Positions 60,501 to 64,000 of a stretch of 64,000 nucleotides of DNA are shown here, piece after piece; within the stretch, counting starts at the first letter, position 1; the number at the start of each line of letters is the position of its first letter. The translations under genes and the position numbers were made by a program. This stretch comes from Porphyromonadaceae bacterium UBA2751 (GTDB lineage Bacteria; Bacteroidota; Bacteroidia; Bacteroidales; Muribaculaceae): the NCBI GenBank assembly GCA_002353285.1, contig DEJJ01000033.1:235-64234 (forward strand), in the 5' to 3' direction. The notes beneath the pieces are model-generated. The model saw nothing but the letters and a program-made list of their open reading frames with translations, searched no databases and was not told the DNA's origin.

Positions 60501-62292
60501 AGCCGCCAAGCAGCTGTTGTCGCTACCCGCATTTTGGAATGGCGATGCAAGCCTGCTTGAGCTTGTCAAGTGGGAAAACCCAGTAGGAGCTATCATCGCC
60601 TGGAACTGGGCGATGAAGAACCTGCCAGGCTTCTCAAAAAGGTGGCAGAGCAGGCAAGTTGGTGACGTGCGGTTGATGGACACCGACAGCGACTATGCGT
60701 TTTGGCGCAACAACATGGTAAGAGCATTAAGCCGAGGTGGCATGTGGGCCAATGCCCTCGTTGATGGTATGACCGTTGCCATGGGAGCCAGGGCAGTGTA
60801 TGAGACCAAGAAGAATCGCTACCTGCGCAACGGCTACAGCGAGGAGCAAGCCGAGAAGCGAGCCATGCAAGATGCCGCCATCAACTATAACAGCAGCCAG
60901 CAGAGTAGCGAGAACGCCTTCTTGAGCAGTCTGCAGCTCGACCGCACCTGGTGGAGCACCCTAATGACCGTGTTCCGCAGTGCGTCGATGGGCTATCAGC
61001 GACGCTTGACCACTGGCCTGCGTAACCTCAAGAATCGCATGAAGAAAGGCTACAAAGCCGAGAGCATCGAGTTCATGAAGAAACAGATGATGCGCGACGG
61101 CATCGACGAGGCTACTGCCGAGAAAGCCGCACGTCGCACGTATCGCTGGGGAGGTTTGAAGAGCATGGCCGATGTTTTTGTCTTTGGTTTAGTCTTGCCA
61201 TTCTTCTGGAACCTCGGTCCCTATGCACTATACTTGCTGATGGGCGATGATGACGACGAGAAGGAAGACATGCTCAAAGATGCAGCTGTTCACAGTTTGT
61301 TTGGCCCCGTAGAGGGCTTGACAGGCGGCCAGGCCATGAGTGAGATTGGCAACACTTGGGCAGGTTATCTTATGAGCGACAACGACAAGAGCCTACTCAA
61401 CGCTTTGCGCTATCACGATTACTTGTCGATGCCATTAGGCAGCGACCTGCAGCAGATATTCAATGAAGCAGGCACCGACTCGATGGCCGCATGGACTGAT
61501 GCCTTTAACCTGCTTGTTCAGGCAGGAATTGGAGTCAACCCCGAGACCTTTACCGATGCTTGGGTTGCCATTGCCGACGCTTGCGACGGCGACCCACAGA
61601 CCACGAAAGAGTTTGCGCTGTGCTTCATGCGAGTTATGCAGGTGCCTCAGACGCAGACCGACAAGTTGTTTATTGAGCTTGGCATGACAGCTAAGGACGC
61701 TCAGAAGCTAAATGCCATGGAGATGGCCGACCGCTATGCAAGGTATAAGAAGTTCAGAAATGCCCCTCTGTTGAATTGGGCTTACAACCCCGACGAGTCG
61801 CAGAAGGTTGCTGAGAAATACCGCAATCGTTTCCTTGACAACATGCAAGAGCGGATGGAGAGGCTGAACGACGAGCAGCTTGAGTGGAACTTCGCGAACC
61901 CCAACGACAGCGAGCGCAGGAAGGCAACAGGCAAAGTGTATGCCAAAGGTAAGGGTGTGAAAGACACAGCCGGCCAAAAGCCAGCGAGCAACTGGAAGCC
62001 TGAGACTCGCCGTTCACAGTTGAAGTACCAACGCCTGCGCGACTGGACCGACCTTGCCGAAGACGTGCTAATTGACACAGCGATTGACCAAGCCAAGAAC
62101 CGAGGCGACGACGAGAGGCTGAAAGCGTTGCAAGACGCGAAGAAAGAGCTCACCGAGTTTAAGCGTGGCAAGCACACCGAGACTTGGGACATCGACGGCC
62201 TTGGTGATGGCAGTGCCGAGAACGACAAGGCGATAATGGAAGAGTTGCGTGCAAGGCGTAAGGAGCTATTGCGGGAGCTTGGGGTTATTTAA
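45514..62292 (+). CDS. Giant 5592-residue polyvalent phage protein
   Basis: The reading frame is unbroken for 16.8 kb. The N-terminus has two 'YDALKADGADVG'-type repeats (about 10-70). Further domains, in order: DdrB/ParB-like (1451-1860, 'VIVSKDGVVLSGNGRTMAGE'), MNT-type nucleotidyltransferase ('GSRTTGTARADSDLDVLV', about 1937-1955), pyrophosphatase-like (2040-2185), zincin HEWFH (2745-2749), ADP-ribosyltransferase-like (from about 3133, 'AWHGSGADFDAFD'), second zincin HEYSH (3416-3420), MuF-C-like (about 3600-3750), RadC/JAB ('VHNHPSGTLQPSQQD', 4065-4079), then large polyvalent-associated helical regions and a hydrophobic segment (about 5220-5243). These are the domains of polyvalent proteins, thought to be injected with phage DNA to counter host defences. 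The virion role is inference. Confidence 0.9.
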   Translation: MPINSKIKSLYDALKADGADVGSEQEFSDWFQAPGEQGYNNRKYVYDTFKADGADVGKNYEEFAGWLGLHAVQPQVAQAGTMRQPTGQTARDPQSPQQEVQQPAQVTPREVVATQATDKQEAQAAGKKVPVAGMGELTDEDYQAIESSNSYKPLYDSKYRLRNAPVYKGGVKYGTNLDQYIQKAVDAGLQSKDRSQMSQEELLAERELLMGKYSAGATENAETLQDARELNDIEHELVARNIGFKNFADMRANRGKADYILYSPDLSKEWLDYYEKQGSGGVGDGNNPLFVFGWKPLGDKIRKDQAQGVNTQKTADEYLGDLLKDKELEDKFYAYCLNKARRSNQSFRSVIDESLEDFKKALNSGNNHHELIEDEKGVMGRFVGEELDRMDDLYSKQLAAWQKRYATWLEGRSVFADDDDALAAYIEQTGDNTQSILRTAMSMSHDSRKTLEEAMKSGGGWSMSGFTNAAVRGIRDTALDWRTWTFGVSDLSDARNMNAVAEKFLNNQPLSQAEQSLLDQMALKAATDAFFQKYLTTGYKAGATTGEALPFILEMMTGAGEATQTAVKSVGVMAKRQGMRLLKRIGMDKLVSKTLAYMNKKMAPAFGKLAGSRAGKVVAGVGNIAKGVGSAAIRGAGHALSTGGAKTLAGGYEGMTGQVDPRFNEQTGHFEAGGFAERQSAGQAFGTSFMRQAGEYGTEFLGDDVLEPILGAVNRFGRRVAGKTMEKLHLKGVMDFLGDMKGGDIYRTVQDFRKRVHYNGSFGEYLEEVANNVYNAAFVGDQNFDITDEQGNFSLHEKNSVFNLEDNWDTYVSCKFMSGVFGVANVAGYRTPKYRLRQDLKLIDQQGRALFADDVETWDLVKATVETGDGAELSKSVKDIITGESVYNEWQRKAIVDYVGTYMRLKGIEQGETITEGSTPSNLDEAFEAGYNGESPETTAQYNEAVATLQQQGLHPEAVDQLVTRDQIQTMLDGDVWSDEQKQATEAYVTAKAAMEGMRQSATDEVESRVYSVENGGDGMIHPAVLKGEDEVGVDIVSGNVVTLADGTIDVAGSDPDIVVVDANGERQMVSINDIASVGDVVDPNAVVVAAMQANSPVTGVEVGGSYQVMAEDNVPHQVEVLRDNGNGTLEVRVDGDEDSMTMVKAQLEQMLGVEAATMQQPTEQSPSDAEATNDMVEADVPEAGSERYSVDPNADERAMGMAGFSGQDIAATVDYLNGKLGEREYLKALGVSPSTLEGMGDNAIERWANSTAEGASEFITDEAVESGEVRVESDEDEQSSGRADEVDVLPPTPSNVEVEPEEDIEAMPMLEDGNPDYSQVDASRAHDYLYSDESGLDKSEADEYVQAQIDAAEKALSKIDKRPLKMGTDLAKYRAEKQRRQEQLDAAKANVDYWERVKAIEADREAQAAAERKAKDAEVIAQAQAEEQARQAAEVAKQREQAERGAGAVHPAIAEKWNNAPKIEGYKDEVVLANGERVPGTYYLVESGAVTPSHNASREFEKYEGFPVDENGNTINDRDYERDKDAQNITRSIADKYDSRALQTPVIVSKDGVVLSGNGRTMAGELAASNNTDGAYIEHLKNYGRKYGFSPEQVSSMQHPRAVFVPDTEMPYTTETFAKFNAQEMKGQSKTESAVKLGKVVDDATFNRIVREVAKHDSLSEFFGDDAAATGAINDLRRAGALNDMQYASMFDGDAVSDRGRQIIENMLIGKAFEGNPDVIRMLTEYKGFRQSIVTALNEISTNVALGKDYSLENELAQGIELAYKARKAGFKENELVSPYATQLNLFPFEDGETVADYNNAAVLLLADMLNDKRPTLLKKKLQDYNQQSAENAAGQMDIFSGSVKDKKEIIKTVLNTLHNGEREETQRPEQRGSVADERGGEASLQEDGAAGQPEQGESNIQGLESYSEDELRVIVEEHVRSAIADADMDAEITGIRFIGSRTTGTARADSDLDVLVEYQGTAREDSLFNVLNDEDNRLVIDGITVDINPITPGKSGTIEEFMKRNAGYKKETTVQEQIALAEQQTETSPSEAQKEAGNYKKGHVKIDGFDISIEQPKGSVRSGVDASGKSWSQKMNNTYGYIRGTEGVDGDHIDVFLSDDPSQGDVFVVDQVNNDGSFDEHKVMYGFNSEEEARQAYLSNYEDGWQGLGAITAVSKDEFKKWIGSSHRKTKPFAEYKNVKVKGEQAGTMRQPTGQTVDGDIAHFHKETDSSGRTAIDEANYNADDLVAPLLVDGKKSHIGITHIVPEDINEPTYTRAYYDYAHLIDPKSNKGWQAVGDKIDEWNASHKKDEQGFDDGDAPQVRFPSVDAALKFAEWFEGATHPVSAAKSSQKSEVAEAPKERIDDVGEKIEGAKKDLAKKMGERINLDADTFPKMFPKYDLKKLISQGLDPSLAVMTKMLRQMAQADYKHYSKKRMYGKSYALRASRFYAAYAKQVLEAGDSNVDFKSEGLGFTDYGKQFVELNKRLFEELHKKLGDDIFDLDLTGVKMQPISQKEGTTWYRRNQETGESEPYNPAYAFIGPRGQSYYEANELDKALQEGVEQVSKSVDYKKTHPYKLGHYYKPGVKNSDYVGVKLGGKVVPLTEPMTSSEVRKYMSEHNAELQAKAAQLDEQRKLDKKKGGTGEGRWKPELTLGGGRPRVGADRRGGVDIEAEEFMKSFGFRGVQFGNYVTQRERQRFLNEAYDALMDMAELLGISPRALAIDGRLGLAIGARGGGKANAHYEPKENVINLTKSKGAGSLAHEWFHALDYYFNKSSNRPTSATANKSAEQFPASTRDEMRKAFLDLMRAIKDSDYYNRSVALEQKLHPQQLGEGYYDKPTELGARAFQDYVVRKLTDQGKINDFLSSFTSEKDWNGEPENYPYPVGAEAEKIDEKFDALFDAMQERTDEEGNTILYHLGKDNDVLTDTEVALRDGLVEVLRGAGIEVVTDEAEGQRVLDAANRAADVLDEMKKSSLETVSVSVKKHQPTVVSSDYGAKVIHNLETLTKKYEENVTNRANTFIGEVANAIGAQRYGSNSQYADFEAVNGRIFTIRLADHNAHTSGFDNEGREDGISIVVTAKKNAGIKNDGKAHLVEFYYDAIKLRKAEGHPLAAIVRSIQQALYSGEYRDTTGLAERQEVNEDIMREQRAWHGSGADFDAFDHGHMGEGEGAQAYGWGTYVTQVEGIARSYASDGNKYIYKGRKVYGNPYSQNVAEQAAFYIEQEQGINNAIKFIRGLARDLKGMPEGENFKDILSVLQDKDNWSESKRYLYEVEIPDNDGTNYLPFDKPLTDEQLERIASRLGDEDAADFRASNQPVADAPNADEVNAWSRMGENILRQLSWLFGHDGRINSRAASEFLHDCGFVGIEYPAQYRSGGRSDGTKNYVIFDEEDLKINSKTQFFRTGSGEVYGFVRDGKIYIDPRVASAETPVHEYSHLWADALKRANPKAWERLKETMLGEKDVLEHVKRLYPELEGDELLGEVFSHYSGKRGAERLRADMEREVKNAEGVFAKARVAVVFDKIRRALSRFWEMARDLFAGKNSMLNGMSAEDFADMAMADMLHGFDPRGEGKDRGEAMVTNEGEVLYEPQARTTGLDIALDDRFNKELSEWEQGKMPSNKYLSVGVPTGVLENFMPSREIILRQKVLTKALKKHGLVASDIKNLPSALAAPIFIFRSTPSTISVLTELQTQEGKNIFVAIELNTTKQMGHEFLELNDILTIHGREEENIVKPIIENNSLLWVDKEKGQHWLSSAKTNSQAITNDDLDTAAKIVKDFENPSIKTENYVNERGDVIRFESHAEQLSLFGGGEQSSKREVEQTRGQALSERVKRASEMSDAELLSEMGRDIAELEKAGRADWGVQTLYSEEYDRRHIKEYNEECDRVRTMLDENNVGIEEAEQMLLDTIYTWREGYATADRSRLLAQFDTINDYYAEKEDERDNADLVESEAAAVQQPTEQTADEAGILPQKSQKPKRAGGFNPTEIKLRKLKGGETCHVERRYQESGGFDFTGSEKVESDADLAYIFRNLENSAIENTFLVLIKNGKATILHVGMGGYAFSAGHLGAGVLAASQLKPDSVIFVHNHPSGTLQPSQQDVAMQEKVKKMFGADKVREAIIIDITSGKYSIFDSDGWGAKEKQRPTSAENEVPYKTYSFSQQVFAEGFVPGSTFQITDSDKAAEFISGHRLGERDKLSLIVLNRQKRVTGNIFLPWTSLDGVDVNKAAGIIAKFIHQMGGESGILYGSGTISRGTLSPLARAISNYEVHLDDFISVEGKSAFQAGAMEPEVDYEAVPRNTEQQPTEVAEDGVGYGEADDSGIGDEELAGYDAGRYSFAESITQGLVDLATKNADDQQLRMNAMREFGGNLAKLQKLMNKQKAYDKATVDDIVRLARMVMGSGFFKDMSAYEVKRLLAAIKKGVGVEDLTPIANNVVDMLVQHQLRESKNMLHKLMQVRGRKVDARGVEVQAGLDIDGQRMMSALKDGMSLGENGLLTRINDCENRLGSEDEVIRKNAMSEYQGLMLAKEYHDNILSGEEEEIVLRQEKRQEQEKIYDFRREPVLDDDDNAIMNLDGSVRTVERKTLKPEFKGAMTDENKRLRHNTEAAIERIEQSIRESRMERVTAYSDFMSDVAGDVRASRERAAEWRAEQQQRVDEIHHNANSDLEGVPVQSQVKLPEGGLLAFNSNNDIVRLLFQPLATFEKMLRFFGRKAHNGEGYLFNRFMRGWADCSDKEWRSKRAAHEELDAKVRELFGKKVKRWSDLYEIERNKKHPGIPVEYWDNGERVRETMSQGEALSLVVWSKQKDAEAGLRRMGISEEDIETIKSHLDPKFLELANWVVEEFLPKRRTYYNEVHERMFGAPMAAIEHYFPIVRNSRDVEKPSDITERDLGDTKPSTITGNIIKRQRTAATLDVHTDFFDHLLKHLDDMENWAAWAEFNRDINTLRNYKRFKNRVLNMHSVEYGSGKELWKAFDDACAIAAGVYHPSTKRGSGDNLAVNVAKGVTGAKIAFRFYTAAKQLLSLPAFWNGDASLLELVKWENPVGAIIAWNWAMKNLPGFSKRWQSRQVGDVRLMDTDSDYAFWRNNMVRALSRGGMWANALVDGMTVAMGARAVYETKKNRYLRNGYSEEQAEKRAMQDAAINYNSSQQSSENAFLSSLQLDRTWWSTLMTVFRSASMGYQRRLTTGLRNLKNRMKKGYKAESIEFMKKQMMRDGIDEATAEKAARRTYRWGGLKSMADVFVFGLVLPFFWNLGPYALYLLMGDDDDEKEDMLKDAAVHSLFGPVEGLTGGQAMSEIGNTWAGYLMSDNDKSLLNALRYHDYLSMPLGSDLQQIFNEAGTDSMAAWTDAFNLLVQAGIGVNPETFTDAWVAIADACDGDPQTTKEFALCFMRVMQVPQTQTDKLFIELGMTAKDAQKLNAMEMADRYARYKKFRNAPLLNWAYNPDESQKVAEKYRNRFLDNMQERMERLNDEQLEWNFANPNDSERRKATGKVYAKGKGVKDTAGQKPASNWKPETRRSQLKYQRLRDWTDLAEDVLIDTAIDQAKNRGDDERLKALQDAKKELTEFKRGKHTETWDIDGLGDGSAENDKAIMEELRARRKELLRELGVI
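45748..45783 (+). repeat. Linker repeat 1 in the giant gene
   Basis: The sequence encodes GTMRQPTGQT (residues 80-89). The DNA 'atgcgccagcccacgggaca' recurs almost unchanged near 52084, and related sequences lie near 48988 and 57319, so this is a repeated linker cassette and not chance similarity. Confidence 0.8.
48979..49014 (+). repeat. Linker repeat 2 in the giant gene
   Basis: It encodes AATMQQPTEQS (about residues 1156-1166), between an uncharacterised region and the segment leading to the DdrB/ParB-like domain. The core 'cagcagcccacggaacaa' is shared with the 57322 copy. Confidence 0.8.
52075..52110 (+). repeat. Linker repeat 3 in the giant gene
   Basis: It encodes GTMRQPTGQT (residues 2189-2198), directly after the pyrophosphatase-like domain, with DNA nearly identical to copy 1 ('atgcgccagcccacgggaca'). 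Confidence 0.8.
56225..56257. repeat. GAGCC-hairpin repeat, copy 3, inside coding sequence
   Basis: 'acgagccacaggctcgcact' and onward matches 42921-42954 in 26-28 of about 33 positions by eye. It is translated as YEPQARTTGLDIA at the junction before the MuF-C-like domain. Confidence 0.65.
56900..56931 (+). repeat. 16-bp tandem repeat in the giant gene
   Basis: Two perfect copies of 'cgagcaaacgagaggt' lie head to tail. Since 16 is not a multiple of three, they are read in two different frames and give the sequence SSKREVEQTRGQ. Confidence 0.85.
57310..57345 (+). repeat. Linker repeat 4 in the giant gene
   Basis: It encodes AAAVQQPTEQT (ending at residue 3943), just before the RadC/JAB-like domain. 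A shorter relative (NTEQQPTEV) lies near residue 4278. Confidence 0.8.
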
Positions 62293-62383
62293 TGCACAAT
62301 GCATAATGCATAATGCACAATTGGGCTGACGCCTGGTTTTTAATGCTCAATGCAGAATCACTGCCGCCTGGTTGATGCATAAT
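62293..62383. repeat. Intergenic 'aatgcataatgc' repeat
   Basis: The sequence after the giant gene contains 'aatgcacaatgcataatgca', then two 'cgcctggtt' segments. It belongs to the same repeat family as the gaps at 16735, 20612 and 25055, and recurs at 62778-62806. Confidence 0.75.
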
Positions 62384-62418
62384 TAAGGGAGCTTGTGGGC
62401 TCCCTTAGTTGTTTTTTG
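62384..62418 (+). terminator. Terminator between the giant gene and the convergent gene
   Basis: TAAGGGAGC (62384-62392) pairs perfectly with GCTCCCTTA (62399-62407), followed by GTTGTTTTTTG. Confidence 0.85.
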
Positions 62419-62428
62419 CGAACAGCGA

Positions 62429-62770
62429 TTACTCGAGTGGTCGAGTGGTCGATGTTTTCTTTTTCTTGCGGTACCAGTCGAGGTATTGCTTGCGCTTGAT
62501 GGCGATGACTAGCGGTGGCAGCTCTCCTGTGCCGTTTCGATAGGGTGTGCAGTAGAAGCACTCCCGCTCAAGATCTTTGACTTTAGCCTGGTAGCTGATG
62601 TAGTGCTTGTTCTTGAGGATGCGGAAGTTCTTGCGGTCCATGATTATCAACTTGCCCTCGGCAGAAGGCATTACATAGTAGCGGCCACCGTCGCTGTTGT
62701 GAGCGCGGTCGGCCTTGCGGATGGCCTCACGATAGATGAGGGCGCATTTGATTTTTTGGAAGATGTTCAT
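62429..62770 (-). CDS. Small phage protein of unknown function
   Basis: From the ATG at 62770 the protein has 113 residues and begins MNIFQKIKCALIYREAIRKA. It has a basic amphipathic N-terminal helix, a beta-rich middle ('YYVMPSAEGKLIIMDRKNFR') and a CxxC-poor, Lys-rich tail. The longer frame from 62860 runs through the 'aatgcataatgc' repeat and is rejected. It lies downstream of the terminase gene on the same strand. Confidence 0.65.
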   Translation of the reverse strand: MNIFQKIKCALIYREAIRKADRAHNSDGGRYYVMPSAEGKLIIMDRKNFRILKNKHYISYQAKVKDLERECFYCTPYRNGTGELPPLVIAIKRKQYLDWYRKKKKTSTTRPLE

Positions 62771-62819
62771 AATAATAATGCATGATTCATAATGCATAAT
62801 GCATAATGTTGTTAATAAT

Positions 62820-64000
62820 TTATATTGAGGCTTCGGAGACGGCCTGTCGTTTGTGGACATAGAGAGTGTTGCGGCTGACGATTTTTGGGACGTCCATTTC
62901 GCGCAGGCTGATGTGCATACCTATTGCCCGCGTCATGATGCGGTCGTCGTGGTATCCCTCGGGAGCCTCGTATCGTCCTTCGTTCTCGATGTAGGTAGAG
63001 TATTCGTCGAGGCATCCCTCGTCGCGCTCGGTATAGAGATGGTCACGCAGTACAGCCTTGAGGTTGTGGATGATAGTTTTCTTAGTAGATACGTTGGTAT
63101 GGAAGCCATACTTGCGAGGCTTACCTTCCTTAATGTCTTCGGGGCTTTGCTTGCGAGCATAGAGGTTGTCATAGACATCACGAATAAGGCTGAGGATAAA
63201 CTCCGCTTCGCCTTTAGTGTTGTTGGTCTCAAGCGTGTTGCTCTCAATCACCAGCAGTGCATGGTTGTAATACTCGGCAATCTGTGTCGCCTTCCATGCC
63301 AGGCGGTCCATGTCGATGTGTCCACGCCATTGTGCCACCACCGTAGGCCCCTCTCCCTCCATCATCCAGAGACGGTCGAAAACGGTGATCACCGACCAGT
63401 CAGCCTTAGCCGACATACCCTTGCACACATCGACCACTACCAGGTAACGCTCGGTCACCACCTCATCGTCCTCGTCGTGCTCCACATCTTCCCACATCGC
63501 CAGTCGTCCGTACTTCTCACGCTTGAATCGCAGGTTTTCGAGAGCGTCGGCACCAGCGTCGTCCTTGCCATAGACCTCTCCAGTGTATTTCGGAGGTCGG
63601 CAGGCAGGGCGCAGCTGCTCGATGTCGTCGTCGGGAAACACCCGCCGTCCCGAGAAAGTGAACGCCTCGATGTCGTTAGATGGGTATTCCGACGCCATGT
63701 CGCCGTGGTCGGTGTATTTGGAGCGTTCGGCGATATACCAGTTAATAGCTTCAAGAGTGGCCCCCATCATCCATAGACGGTAAAGGTACTGCCCACTTTC
63801 CTGACGGTCGGACGCTGCATATTCGTTGTCCCTATTCTCATAGAGCCACTTCGCAAAACGCTCACGTTCTGCATCACTCTCAAATTTCAGCGAATAGATG
63901 TCAATCTCATACCATGCGACAAAGAGAGCTTCGAACTGTGACTTGCCTTCCTTAGCCGCAAGGTATTCGGAGTGGAACAGATTGCCAGTGCCGTTGGCTG
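62820..64000 (-). CDS. Phage terminase large subunit, 5' end outside the window
   Basis: The frame is open from the stop at 62820 to the window edge, 393 codons. At the edge the sequence reads 'ANGTGNLFHSEYLAAKEGKS', the coupling-motif region of TerL after the ATPase domain. The nuclease domain follows, with 'YLVVVDVCKGMSAKADWSVI' (first Asp), 'ALLVIESNTLETNN' (Glu) and 'YHDDRIMTRAIGM' (last Asp). The Walker motifs are outside the window. It belongs to a different TerL lineage from the one at 17104-18723, so the two elements are unrelated. Its strand is opposite to the ejection genes. Confidence 0.9.
   Translation of the reverse strand, partial: ANGTGNLFHSEYLAAKEGKSQFEALFVAWYEIDIYSLKFESDAERERFAKWLYENRDNEYAASDRQESGQYLYRLWMMGATLEAINWYIAERSKYTDHGDMASEYPSNDIEAFTFSGRRVFPDDDIEQLRPACRPPKYTGEVYGKDDAGADALENLRFKREKYGRLAMWEDVEHDEDDEVVTERYLVVVDVCKGMSAKADWSVITVFDRLWMMEGEGPTVVAQWRGHIDMDRLAWKATQIAEYYNHALLVIESNTLETNNTKGEAEFILSLIRDVYDNLYARKQSPEDIKEGKPRKYGFHTNVSTKKTIIHNLKAVLRDHLYTERDEGCLDEYSTYIENEGRYEAPEGYHDDRIMTRAIGMHISLREMDVPKIVSRNTLYVHKRQAVSEASI

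Overview
The window looks like a Bacteroidales chromosome of Muribaculaceae or Prevotellaceae type; no finer placement is possible from the sequence alone. The evidence is the promoters (many TAnnTTTG -7 boxes, two with a TTTG element about 20 bp upstream), A-rich leaders instead of Shine-Dalgarno sites, secreted proteins with C-termini like type IX secretion sorting domains, and dispersed intergenic repeats built from 'aatgcataattcataatgc', 'tcagttatcagt' and 'gacaattacggacaatt' units.

Region A (1-16.6 kb) is accessory DNA. It has an uncharacterised three-gene leftward operon (TPR/HExxH protein plus two mutually related proteins), an XhoI/PaeR7I-like type II restriction-modification pair between two copies of a 129-bp direct repeat, several small secreted or membrane proteins, an inverted-repeat element at 9966-10102, and a 1533-aa secreted multidomain protein with a leader hairpin.

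Region B (17.1-30.4 kb) is a leftward phage-like element. Its right end holds a CI-like repressor facing Cro/excisionase-like genes, a replication protein, a DnaC-like loader and an ArdA antirestriction protein. It then has a ClpP-like head protease, a capsid protein, a possible tail-tube-like protein, a phosphoribosyltransferase, a PLD-like nuclease, small-terminase-like proteins and a large terminase. I found no portal, tail or lysis gene, and the gaps between its late genes are filled with intergenic repeats. At 30488-30529 lies the 3' half of tRNA-Pro(TGG), starting in the anticodon loop and followed by a terminator. This is the signature of an att site, so everything to its left may be one tRNA-Pro island whose other end lies outside the window.

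Region C (30.5-41.5 kb) is ordinary chromosome: LtaS-like sulfatase-fold enzyme, thymidine kinase, YitT transporter-like protein, 2[4Fe-4S] ferredoxin, small membrane protein, asparaginase, two tandem esterases, TadA, a BspA-like surface protein, a RecD-like helicase, and tRNA-Ser(GGA).

Region D (41.5 kb to the end) is a second integrated phage-like element, entered in the tRNA-Ser gene. It has an integrase, a noncoding segment with 21-bp tandem repeats, ejection/internal-virion-like proteins, one 5592-aa polyvalent protein, and a terminase that runs off the window. The giant protein combines DdrB/ParB-like, nucleotidyltransferase, pyrophosphatase-like, two zinc-peptidase-like, ADP-ribosyltransferase, MuF-C-like and RadC/JAB-like domains. 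Several of its junctions carry copies of the same linker sequence, which makes it the most striking object in the window.
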